Below, one piece after another: positions 43,492 through 51,936 of a stretch of 57,249 nt of DNA (position 1 is the first letter of the stretch; each line of letters begins with the position of its first letter). Location: assembly GCA_951801955.1 (NCBI GenBank), contig CATOOV010000017.1, positions 1 to 57,249 of the forward strand. The letters run 5' to 3'. Below the pieces are notes generated by a model. The model was not told the DNA's origin. It did no database searches and worked only from the letters and a program-made list of their open reading frames with translations. Position numbers and translations under genes: made by a program. This stretch comes from an uncultured Lachnospiraceae bacterium (GTDB lineage: Bacteria > Bacillota > Clostridia > Lachnospirales > Lachnospiraceae).

Positions 43492-44394
43492 GTGAGCCAG
43501 ACAAAGAGCCAAAAAAGAAAAATGTCATTGGAGAAGAAACATAATCTTACTGGGTGGGCATTTTTAACACCTGCAACGCTGATGATTGCTGTGATGAGCT
43601 TCTGGCCAATGGTCCAGGCTTTTATCCTGTCCTTTCAGACTGGAACGGCAAATAAATTAAAATTTGATGGATTTAGTAACTATACCCGTATGTTTAAGGA
43701 TTCTGTTTTTATGCAGTCCTTGGGCAATACATTTCTTTATCTGATTATTCAGGTGCCAATTATGTTGATTTTAGCGTTAATCTTGGCATCTATGTTAAAT
43801 AATAAAAATCTTCGGTGCAAAGGTTTATTCCGTACCGCAATTTTCTTGCCATGTGCAACATCGCTTGTTTCTTACGCAATTATCTTTCGTTCTCTCTTTG
43901 GAGTAGATGGATTTATCAATTCCGTATTGATTAAATTGGGAATTTTACATACGGGATATAATTTTTTAGGTCATGCGACAAGTGCAAAAATTATCATTAT
44001 TATTGCTTTGGTTTGGAGATGGACCGGATATAATATGGTATTTTATTTATCTGGATTACAAAATATAGAGTATTCTGTATATGAGGCAGCTAAGATTGAC
44101 GGAGCAAGCCCTATGCAGACGTTCTTTAAAATTACTGTTCCGCTGTTGAAACCGACGATCCTTTTGACAGCAGTCATGTCAACCAACGGAACCCTGCAGT
44201 TGTTCGATGAGTCACTCAACTTGACAAGAGGGGGTCCATCGAATGCGACCATTACAATGTCCCATTATATTTATAACCAGTCTTTTAAATATGTGCCGAA
44301 GTTTGGATATGCGTCAGCAATGTCGTTCCTGATTTTTATCCTGGTAGCGATTCTGGCATTTATACAGATGAAAGTAGGTGACAAGCGTGACTAA
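43492..44394 (+). CDS. Sugar ABC importer permease, MalF/UgpA type
   Basis: 300 residues from the GTG at 43492, which has AAAGGGGG seven bases before it. The in-frame extension upstream would run through the hairpin. Six membrane segments. The binding-protein-dependent transport motif is EAAKIDGASPMQTFFKITVP, which contacts the ATPase. It forms a heterodimer with the next gene product. No ATPase gene is in the operon, so a shared MsmK-type ATPase elsewhere is expected. Confidence 0.92.
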   Translation: MSQTKSQKRKMSLEKKHNLTGWAFLTPATLMIAVMSFWPMVQAFILSFQTGTANKLKFDGFSNYTRMFKDSVFMQSLGNTFLYLIIQVPIMLILALILASMLNNKNLRCKGLFRTAIFLPCATSLVSYAIIFRSLFGVDGFINSVLIKLGILHTGYNFLGHATSAKIIIIIALVWRWTGYNMVFYLSGLQNIEYSVYEAAKIDGASPMQTFFKITVPLLKPTILLTAVMSTNGTLQLFDESLNLTRGGPSNATITMSHYIYNQSFKYVPKFGYASAMSFLIFILVAILAFIQMKVGDKRD

Positions 44395-45199
44395 GACAAA
44401 AAGAGCAAATGCATTGATGTATGTTGTTTTGATTATCGTATCTGTGATCTCTGTATTCCCACTTTACTGGATGGTGATCAGTGCCACCAATAAGAGCGTG
44501 GATGTCAGCAGGGGAACCATGCTTCCAGGAACTGCATTTTTAGATAATTTCAAATCGTTATTTCAATTGCAGCCGGTACAGTCTGCAATGATTAATTCAT
44601 TTAAATATGCGATTATTTTAACGGTATGTGCACTGGTAATCTGTTCTCTTGCTGGCTACGGGTTTGAAATTTATCATGACAAAGGGAAAGACATGGTTAT
44701 GTCAATTCTGCTTCTGGCAATGATGGTACCTTTTGTGGCAACCATGATTCCGTTATTCCGCATGTTTTCATCTGCGAAACTTTTGGATAGCACAATAGCA
44801 GTTATTTTTCCTACGATTTCTACTCCGTTCCTGATTATGATGTTTCGGCAGAGTGCAAGGAGTTTTCCGCATGATATTATTGAAGCGGCGAGAATCGATG
44901 GATTGAACGAAATCCAGATTTTCTTCCGAATGTTTATTCCTACAATGCGCTCCACTTATGCGGCAGCGATGACTATTACATTTATGAACGCATGGAATAA
45001 TTATTTATGGCCGAAGGTAATTATACAGTCTGATGCCAATATTACCATGCCAATGTTGGTGGCAAACCTGACAGAAGGTTATGTTACAGATTATGGTGTA
45101 CTGATGTTAGCCGTACTGTTATGCAGCCTTCCCACTGTGATTATTTTCTTCTTACTGCAAAAGAGCTTTGCGGAAGGTATTACAGGTGCAGTAAAATAA
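44387..45199 (+). CDS. Sugar ABC importer permease, MalG type
   Basis: 270 residues from the GTG at 44387, which overlaps the end of the previous gene by eight bases (AAAGTAGGTG is the ribosome site). Six membrane segments and the coupling motif EAARIDGLNEIQIFFRMFIP. It pairs with the MalF-type permease. Confidence 0.92.
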   Translation: MTKTKRANALMYVVLIIVSVISVFPLYWMVISATNKSVDVSRGTMLPGTAFLDNFKSLFQLQPVQSAMINSFKYAIILTVCALVICSLAGYGFEIYHDKGKDMVMSILLLAMMVPFVATMIPLFRMFSSAKLLDSTIAVIFPTISTPFLIMMFRQSARSFPHDIIEAARIDGLNEIQIFFRMFIPTMRSTYAAAMTITFMNAWNNYLWPKVIIQSDANITMPMLVANLTEGYVTDYGVLMLAVLLCSLPTVIIFFLLQKSFAEGITGAVK

Positions 45200-45285
45200 A
45201 TATTCCTAAGTCAAGCTTCGCAGATGCGGGCTTTGATACAGGATTTGGGTCAGCTTTTGCTGATATCATGTATAAGGATTTCATT

Positions 45286-45309
45286 CGGCAGCACTTTATA
45301 GTGCTGCCG
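45286..45309 (+). terminator. Possible terminator after the permease genes
   Basis: CGGCAGCACT and AGTGCTGCCG form a perfect 10-bp stem with a 4-base loop, 34 bases before the GH2 start. No T run follows, so partial read-through into GH2 is likely. The 45208-45262 stretch before it is related to other intergenic repeats. Confidence 0.5.
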
Positions 45310-45342
45310 AACTAATATATAACATAAGTTTGGAGGTGTAAT

Positions 45343-48300
45343 ATGTCACAATTTAATTATGAGAAAGTAAAAAATCCCCTTGTATTTGCAGAAAACCGTA
45401 TGGAAGCACATTCAGATCACGTATGTTATGCATCCATGGAGGAGATGGAGAATCAAGATACAAGTTTCCGATATTCATTAAATGGGCTTTGGAAATTTTC
45501 CTATGGGAAGAATTACCAATCTTCGATCCAAGGGTTTCAAGAGACAGAGTATGACTGCAGATCTTGGGCAGATATAAAAGTTCCGGCACATATCCAGATG
45601 GAGGGATATGACAGTCCCCAATATGCAAATACACAGTATCCCTGGGATGGAAGGGAGGATATTCAACCAGGAGAAATCCCCGCTTTTTTTAATCCAGTTG
45701 CAAATTATGTGAAATATTTTTCAGTTCCAGAGCATATGAAGGGGAAACCACTATACATTTCCTTCCAGGGTGTGGAAAGCGGTATGGCATTGTGGTTAAA
45801 CGGAACCTATGTGGGTTACAGTGAAGACAGCTTTACCCCATCGGAATTTGAATTAACCCCTTACCTTGTGGAAGGGGTTAATAAACTTGCTGTGCAGGTG
45901 TTTAAGTGGACGGCTTCCAGTTGGTGTGAAGATCAGGATTTCTATCGCTTTTCTGGTATTTACCGCAGTGTGTATTTATATACTGTACCGAAGGCGCATG
46001 TGCAGGATATCCGTATTCGAACTTTATTGGACGATGAATATAAGAATGCTGTCTTGGAACTTTGTTTCAAAAGTTCTGGAAAAGGGAAGGTTTCCATGAC
46101 ATTACAAGACAGTGAAGGAATGGTGGCTCAAGCAAAGGCAGATTTAGAGCCTGGGCTTAAAGTGACAATTCCGGTAAAGGAACCGGCGCTCTGGAGTGCG
46201 GAAGAACCGAATCTTTATGAACTGCTGGTAAAAGTCATGGATGAGGCAGGCGAACTCCAAGAAGTCTTCTCTCAGATGGTTGGATTCCGACGTTTTGAAA
46301 TGATAGGCAATCTCATGTGTATCAATGGAAAACGAATTGTGTTTAAAGGGGTAAACCGCCATGAATTCAGCTCTAAGACGGGACGTGCTGTAAAGGAAGA
46401 AGAGCTGGTGCAGGATATTTTGACGATGAAACGCAATAATATTAATGCTGTTCGTACCTGTCATTATCCAGATGATTCCAAAATTTATGAACTTTGTGAC
46501 AAATATGGCTTATATATGATTGCAGAGAACAATCTGGAGAGCCATGGAAGCTGGGAGCCGATTCTCAGGGGAGAAATTGAGGAGAAATCTGTGGTACCAG
46601 GCAGTAACAAGGAGTGGGAACCCATGATGCTTGACCGTATCAATTCCTGTTACCAGAGAGACAAGAATCATCCGGCAATCTTGATTTGGTCCTGCGGAAA
46701 TGAGTCTTATGGGGGAGAAGTTATTTATGAGATGTCCCAATTGTTCCGCAGGCTGGACGATACCCGTCTGGTGCATTATGAGGGCGTGTTCCATGACCGC
46801 CGTTTTAATGAGACCAGTGATATGGAAAGCCAGATGTATCCTTCTGTGGAAAGTATTAAGGAATTTTTGCAAAAAGACAGGAGCAAGCCTTTTGTCTGTT
46901 GTGAATACACACATGCTATGGGAAATTCCTGCGGCGCTATGCATAAATATACCGACTTGACAGATACGGATCCTTTGTACCAGGGAGGGTTTATCTGGGA
47001 TTATATTGACCAGTCCATTGAGAAAAAAGATCGTTATGGAAAGAAGTTCCAGGCATATGGCGGAGATTTTGGCGAGCGTCCCACCGATTACAATTTCAGC
47101 GGAAATGGAATTGTATATGGAGGAGAGCGGGAAGAATCCCCCAAAATGCAGGAAGTGAAATTTAATTATCAAAATATTACAGCAGGGGTTTCCAAGGATA
47201 AGGTGCTGATTACGAATAAGAATCTTTTTGTGAATACCAATACCTTTGACTGCGTGGTTTTATTGGAAAAAAATGGGAAGCTTGTGCAGGAGGTGCAGCT
47301 TGTCACAAATGTGGAGCCGTTGAGTGAAAAAGAATATGAACTGCCATTTCAAATACCAACAGCGCCTGGTGATTATGCTGTGACAGTATCCTTCCGTTTG
47401 AAGGAAAAGCAGGACTGGGCTCCAATCGGATATGAAATTGCTTTTGGACAAGGTATTTTTACTGTGGAGGAACAGGAAAAACCCATCACGGAAGAACTGA
47501 CTGTGATTAAAGGGAAATGGAATATCGGGGTTCGTGGAATGAATTTTGAGTGTATGTTCAGCTTTTTGAAATCTGGGCTGGTATCTTATCGTTATGGCGG
47601 CAAGGAGCTGATTGAGAAAATCCCTATGCCTAATTTCTGGCGTGCCCCAGTGGACAATGATGACGGAAATAAAATGCAGTTTCGCTATGCCCAGTGGAAG
47701 ATTGCCAGTATGTATATCGGGAAAGACGAGGAACAAAAAGAGAATCCCAAGCTGGAACAGAAAGAACACAGTGTGGTGGTAACATATTACTATGTTATGC
47801 CTACGGTTCCAGTAAGCAAGTGCAGCCTTTCCTATGAAGTGTTTGGAGATGGGACGATTGCAGTTACCCTATGTTATGATCCAGTAAAAGAACTTCATGA
47901 TATGCCTGAATTTGGTGTGATTTTCAAGTTCAATGCAGATTTTGAAAATCTGGAATGGTACGGAAATGGACCTGCTGAGACGTATGCAGACCGGAAACAT
48001 GGTGCGAAACTCGGCATTTACCATAATAAGGTTTCTGATAATATGGCAAAATATCTGGTTCCCCAGGAGTGCGGCAATAAGACAGGGGTGCGCTGGGCAC
48101 AGATCACAGACCACGCAGGAAAAGGAATTCAGTTTAGAGGGGATAACATGTCTTTTTCCGCTCTGCCATATACGCCCCATGAACTTGAAAATGCTATGCA
48201 TCCCTATGAACTTCCAGAAGTCCATTATACAGTAGTCCGGGCGGCAATGCAGCAAATGGGAGTAGGCGGAGACGATAGCTGGCAGGCAGAGGTACACCCA

Positions 48301-48363
48301 GAATATCTGATCGATGCAAGTAAACCAATGAAGTTTACCTTTTATTTTAAGGGAATCGTATAA
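45343..48363 (+). CDS. Beta-galactosidase, GH2 (LacZ type)
   Basis: 1006 residues, the full LacZ-type size. Order: jelly-roll sugar-binding domain, Ig-like domain, TIM barrel, then the C-terminal Bgal_small_N sandwich (ending near MKFTFYFKGIV). Catalytic residues: acid/base Glu454 (CGNESYGG) and nucleophile Glu521 (VCCEYTHAMGN). No signal peptide, so it works in the cytoplasm on imported beta-galactosides. GGAGG precedes the ATG. In this locus it would cleave galacto-oligosaccharides made by the GH53 enzyme. Generic lactose use is also possible. Confidence 0.95.
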   Translation: MSQFNYEKVKNPLVFAENRMEAHSDHVCYASMEEMENQDTSFRYSLNGLWKFSYGKNYQSSIQGFQETEYDCRSWADIKVPAHIQMEGYDSPQYANTQYPWDGREDIQPGEIPAFFNPVANYVKYFSVPEHMKGKPLYISFQGVESGMALWLNGTYVGYSEDSFTPSEFELTPYLVEGVNKLAVQVFKWTASSWCEDQDFYRFSGIYRSVYLYTVPKAHVQDIRIRTLLDDEYKNAVLELCFKSSGKGKVSMTLQDSEGMVAQAKADLEPGLKVTIPVKEPALWSAEEPNLYELLVKVMDEAGELQEVFSQMVGFRRFEMIGNLMCINGKRIVFKGVNRHEFSSKTGRAVKEEELVQDILTMKRNNINAVRTCHYPDDSKIYELCDKYGLYMIAENNLESHGSWEPILRGEIEEKSVVPGSNKEWEPMMLDRINSCYQRDKNHPAILIWSCGNESYGGEVIYEMSQLFRRLDDTRLVHYEGVFHDRRFNETSDMESQMYPSVESIKEFLQKDRSKPFVCCEYTHAMGNSCGAMHKYTDLTDTDPLYQGGFIWDYIDQSIEKKDRYGKKFQAYGGDFGERPTDYNFSGNGIVYGGEREESPKMQEVKFNYQNITAGVSKDKVLITNKNLFVNTNTFDCVVLLEKNGKLVQEVQLVTNVEPLSEKEYELPFQIPTAPGDYAVTVSFRLKEKQDWAPIGYEIAFGQGIFTVEEQEKPITEELTVIKGKWNIGVRGMNFECMFSFLKSGLVSYRYGGKELIEKIPMPNFWRAPVDNDDGNKMQFRYAQWKIASMYIGKDEEQKENPKLEQKEHSVVVTYYYVMPTVPVSKCSLSYEVFGDGTIAVTLCYDPVKELHDMPEFGVIFKFNADFENLEWYGNGPAETYADRKHGAKLGIYHNKVSDNMAKYLVPQECGNKTGVRWAQITDHAGKGIQFRGDNMSFSALPYTPHELENAMHPYELPEVHYTVVRAAMQQMGVGGDDSWQAEVHPEYLIDASKPMKFTFYFKGIV

Positions 48364-48379
48364 AGGAGGAACATGAAAT

Positions 48380-50215
48380 ATGGATAAATTTGTAGTAAAT
48401 ATTATCCACCGCCCAGAGATGGTGCCGGAGTATGCAGAAAAAGTAACTGGACATGGAAAGGCAGAGGATCTGGGGAGAAAAGCACTGCTCACAGAATCTT
48501 TGGATATTTTTAAGACACAGCAGCGTCTTGCCCATGAAAATGGTTTGAAAACAACCATTCAGATGACTTATGCCAGCCTGTTTAATGAAGAGGCGGTAGC
48601 GCTTGCGAAATCAGACCATGAGGCATATGGGGATGAGATCGCGTTGTCTCTGCTGGGTTTGCCCTGCAAGGAGTTTCGGGAAAAATACCATACGAAAGAT
48701 TTCTGTATCTGGATGTTTTCCATGGAGGATAAAAAATCAATTGTAGACGATGTATTTGGAAAGTTTTATGATATTTTCGGATTTTATCCAGAATCTACAG
48801 GATCTTATTATATGGATGCAGATCTGACGAATTATATTAAAGAAAAATATCCTTCTGTAAAGTGTGCAGTTGCCACCTGCTGGGAGGAAGGACCAAAGGC
48901 ATACCACACCTGCAATAATTCTTGGTATACCTTGTTTGACGGGGGTCCCTGGGCGCCATGGATTCCTTCAAAACAAAACACGCATGCACCGGCTGCAAAT
49001 GAGGAGGAGGACAGCGGAATTGTTGCAATCCCCCATTTGTCCAGAGATTTGCTTGCATGTTATGACGGCAACGGCTCCAATTTTGGAACACATCCCCAGA
49101 ATGTGCTGCGGGGAATGATTTATGACAGCACAACTTGGGAATATCCTTATTTGTATAATTTGATTGACCAGTATCGTGATTTGGAGAAATACAACAATGG
49201 CTACGCATACAATATGATGTTTGTGGGACCAGGATGGATGAATAAGATGGGACGCTGGGAAGCGCCGTATGAATTGTTGGAGAAATCTTATTCAGATGGC
49301 TGCGCCTATTATGGAAAGCTGAAAAAAGAAGGCAAACTTGTTGATATGACGATGTCTGAGTTTGCAGATTATTACCGGGAGAAGAAAAGTTATACAGAAC
49401 CAGAGTGTGCACTGTGGAGAGATATCTTGTATGGTTCTGACAAACAAGTTTTTTGGTATTGTGACCCTTATATGAGGGCTTGTGTCAATATGGACCAGGG
49501 CGGGGCGATTGTAGATTTAAGGCCTTATGCTGCAAAGCTTGAGTGGCCAGTAGGCATTGGGACGAAGCATGTGCAGGATGCCTCCTATCCATTTTTGATC
49601 CAGGAGAAGTACCGTGCGGGTTATTTTACCCATTACGCTGGAGAAGGGACGGTCAGAAGCGCCAAGTTATGTTATAATGGTGAGGAAGTGGATCTCTGCC
49701 TGTGCCGTACCAAAGCGCATTTTTCCCAGGAGGCAGATACCAGAATCCTCACGCTGGATCCGGTAGAAATTGAATTTTATGGTCTGACAGTGAAGCTTCA
49801 GACAAAGATTTTCTTTGAAGAGGGAAGCTCAGGAATTAAGATTGAGCGGAAAATCCTTGAGATGAGCAATCCAGAGGCGAAAGTCGAGTTAAATGAATAT
49901 ATGGTTGCTTGTTATGGCACCACGGAATATCCAGAGGATATGTCTGGCATTACATTAAAATGCGAAGGCTCAAAAGAAACATGTATCTCTTACGAATATC
50001 GGTGCAGAGAAGCGCAGCAGAAAGGCGCCAAAGCTGTAAGTGCCGTGATCCCGGCTATCAAAACAAAGGTATCTCTCACATCTTCTCATGAGGACGCTGT
50101 CGGATATATCAAGGAAGGATATGCATTTTCACCGATGTTTACCTTGGGCTACACCAAGACAATCTCAGACAAGGAGGTATTTGCAACATGGCTCAATCTG
50201 GAAAAGGCAAATTAA
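48380..50215 (+). CDS. Unrecognised 611-residue protein in the galactan locus
   Basis: I do not recognise this gene with confidence. 611 residues, no signal peptide and no membrane segment, hence cytoplasmic. The N-terminal 400 residues look like an alpha/beta barrel: HRPEMVPEYAEKVTG at the start, TIQMTYASLFNEEAV, the acidic and aromatic stretch GFYPESTGSYYMDADL, and CWEEGPKAYHTCNNSWYTLF. The last 200 residues look all-beta, as in a glycosidase accessory domain. It recalls DUF3863/DUF3864-type proteins of Bacteroidetes, but I could not verify this. It starts 17 bases after the GH2 stop (AAAGGAGG at 48363) and overlaps the zinc-ribbon gene. The company suggests a new glycan-active enzyme, perhaps of the deacetylase/GH57-like folds. 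Confidence 0.8.
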   Translation: MDKFVVNIIHRPEMVPEYAEKVTGHGKAEDLGRKALLTESLDIFKTQQRLAHENGLKTTIQMTYASLFNEEAVALAKSDHEAYGDEIALSLLGLPCKEFREKYHTKDFCIWMFSMEDKKSIVDDVFGKFYDIFGFYPESTGSYYMDADLTNYIKEKYPSVKCAVATCWEEGPKAYHTCNNSWYTLFDGGPWAPWIPSKQNTHAPAANEEEDSGIVAIPHLSRDLLACYDGNGSNFGTHPQNVLRGMIYDSTTWEYPYLYNLIDQYRDLEKYNNGYAYNMMFVGPGWMNKMGRWEAPYELLEKSYSDGCAYYGKLKKEGKLVDMTMSEFADYYREKKSYTEPECALWRDILYGSDKQVFWYCDPYMRACVNMDQGGAIVDLRPYAAKLEWPVGIGTKHVQDASYPFLIQEKYRAGYFTHYAGEGTVRSAKLCYNGEEVDLCLCRTKAHFSQEADTRILTLDPVEIEFYGLTVKLQTKIFFEEGSSGIKIERKILEMSNPEAKVELNEYMVACYGTTEYPEDMSGITLKCEGSKETCISYEYRCREAQQKGAKAVSAVIPAIKTKVSLTSSHEDAVGYIKEGYAFSPMFTLGYTKTISDKEVFATWLNLEKAN

Positions 50216-50406
50216 ATTACAGATGTCCGTCCTGTTTTATGCGGGATTTGGATATTGATATGTTTTACGACAAAGATAAAGATGAATTTTATTGTATACG
50301 CTGCCAATATACTGGGACAGAGAAGGACGTCCTGGAAAAGAACGAGATGATTCGTTTTCGCTATGGCGCAATGGCAAAACGCATTACGAAATTTGATTTT
50401 GACTAG
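50188..50406 (+). CDS. Small zinc-ribbon protein
   Basis: 72 residues. Two CxxC knuckles (YRCPSC and YCIRC) about 20 residues apart would bind one zinc; a short charged tail follows. It overlaps the end of the 611-residue gene by 28 bases, but its own AAGGAGG at 50171-50177 is excellent, so I consider it real. Function unknown. It may be a general small protein caught in the operon or a partner of one of the glycosidases. Confidence 0.75.
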   Translation: MAQSGKGKLNYRCPSCFMRDLDIDMFYDKDKDEFYCIRCQYTGTEKDVLEKNEMIRFRYGAMAKRITKFDFD

Positions 50407-50444
50407 TCCCAAAATGGGTAACCCTGCGGGAAAAGAGGGAAAGA

Positions 50445-51575
50445 ATGATGGGAAGGATTTCAAAGAAGAGAAAGTTTATTAAGGGAATGGACGTGTCTTC
50501 CCTAATGGAATTAGAGTCTTTGGGGGCGAGCTTTCAAGATGAGGATGGGGATGAAAGGGAACTTCTTACAATTTTACAGGAAAATGGTACAAATGCCATA
50601 AGGCTGCGTCTGTGGAACAATCCTTATTCTTATCAGGGAGAGCCTTATGGGGGCGGGAACAATGATATGGCAACTACCATTGCCTTGGCAAAGCGTGTAA
50701 AGGAACGGGATATGGATTTTCTGCTGGACTTTCATTACAGTGATTTCTGGGCAGATCCCGGCAAACAGATCAAACCCAAGGCTTGGGCAGATTATACAGG
50801 AAAACGGCTGGAATATGCAGTTTATGATTTTACGCTTGCAGTACTTCGCAATTTCAGGACAGAGGGTGTGTTCCCGGATATGGTCCAGATTGGAAACGAA
50901 TTGTCGAATGGTCTGCTGTGGCCGGACGGAAAACGCCCCAATTATGAAAATATTGCAATGCTGGTGAATGCAGGGATTCGTGCTGTGCGTACCATGGATC
51001 CAGATATCCCGATTATGATTCATCTTGATAATGGAGGAAATAACAAACTGTACCGTGAATGGTTTGACAATTATTTTGCCAATGATGGGGCTGATTTTGA
51101 TATGATTGGTTTATCTTACTATCCGTTTTGGCATGGTTCCCTTGCTGATTTGGAATATAACATGAACGACCTTGCAAAATGTTATGGTAAGGAGCTGGTT
51201 GTTGCAGAGGTATCCATGGGATTTACTATGGAGGATTATGCAGAATATGAGAAGTTAAAGCCCCAGGAACGAAAGGGAATGGCAACAAAATCGGAATTGG
51301 TAAAAAGAATTGATTATCCCATAACAAAACAGGGGCAAGCTGATTTTATGGCTGATTTGATGAAACGGATTGTGAATGTCCCAGATGGACTGGGCAAGGG
51401 ATTTTTCTATTGGGAGCCAGGCTGGCTGCCAGTGCCAGGCAGTGCATGGGCGACGGAAGCCTCCTTGAAGTATATGAAAGATCCGGGACCTTGTGGCAAT
51501 GAATGGGCAAATCAAGCATTGTTTGACTATCAGGGCAGACCTTTGCCGGCTTTGAAAGTAATCAAAGATTTTTAA
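50445..51575 (+). CDS. Endo-beta-1,4-galactanase, GH53, intracellular
   Basis: 376 residues (a second ATG follows at once). TIM-barrel GH53 with the family start FIKGMDVSSLMELE, NAIRLRLWNNPY, acid/base Glu152 (QIGNELSNG) and nucleophile Glu255 (LVVAEVSMGF), ending in a FYWEPGW segment. It cuts beta-1,4-galactan, the backbone of type I arabinogalactan. There is no signal peptide, which is unusual for GH53 and implies action on imported fragments. GAGGG precedes the start. Last gene of the locus. Confidence 0.93.
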   Translation: MMGRISKKRKFIKGMDVSSLMELESLGASFQDEDGDERELLTILQENGTNAIRLRLWNNPYSYQGEPYGGGNNDMATTIALAKRVKERDMDFLLDFHYSDFWADPGKQIKPKAWADYTGKRLEYAVYDFTLAVLRNFRTEGVFPDMVQIGNELSNGLLWPDGKRPNYENIAMLVNAGIRAVRTMDPDIPIMIHLDNGGNNKLYREWFDNYFANDGADFDMIGLSYYPFWHGSLADLEYNMNDLAKCYGKELVVAEVSMGFTMEDYAEYEKLKPQERKGMATKSELVKRIDYPITKQGQADFMADLMKRIVNVPDGLGKGFFYWEPGWLPVPGSAWATEASLKYMKDPGPCGNEWANQALFDYQGRPLPALKVIKDF

Positions 51576-51766
51576 TATCATAGGAAACTGCTTTGCATTT
51601 CCTATGATATTAAAAATATTTATGCGCATTTGTGCGAATAGAAGATGCCAAAATGCACACGCGCACAAGTGGAAACATATTGCTGCGCAAATGTGCGCGG
51701 CGCGGAACAAAAGATGCGTTAGCAAAAGAAGTTGGTCGCGGGGTGCGTGAAACGCACTTTTGTTCT
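51574..51766 (-). repeat. Composite repeat R5+R4, copy d (inverted)
   Basis: AATATCATAGGAAA (51574-51587) pairs with TTTCCTATGATATT (51598-51611). TTTATGCGCA, ACACGCGCACAAGTGGAAAC, GCGCGGCGCGGAACAAAAG and ACGCACTTTTGTTC (ending 51766) follow. The hairpin probably also serves as the terminator of the GH53 gene, whose stop codon touches it. Confidence 0.75.
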
Positions 51767-51868
51767 GGATAAAAAGAGCGTACACGAAAATGTACCTCTT
51801 TTTTTTTGTGTGTATTCGTGATAGAATGGAAAACATGGTGATTCAAGGCAGCATGGAAAGCTAGTCTA

Positions 51869-51904
51869 CGGTACCAATCACATTTCGCTAAATGATTGGT
51901 ACCG
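51869..51904 (+). promoter_or_regulatory. 12-bp inverted repeat before the aminotransferase operon
   Basis: CGGTACCAATCA (51869-51880) and TGATTGGTACCG (51893-51904) are perfect complements around a 12-base loop. A TAGAAT box lies about 40 bases upstream, so the element is in the leader. No T tract. It is either an operator or a leader hairpin; no T-box features are visible. Confidence 0.6.
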
Positions 51905-51936
51905 CACGCAAGTGATTGAAAAAGGAGGAAGATAAC

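Noticed and set aside
46510-47172. Minus-strand ORF of 220 codons inside the GH2 gene
   Set aside because: Antisense shadow of a clearly coding GH2 frame; no protein signature.
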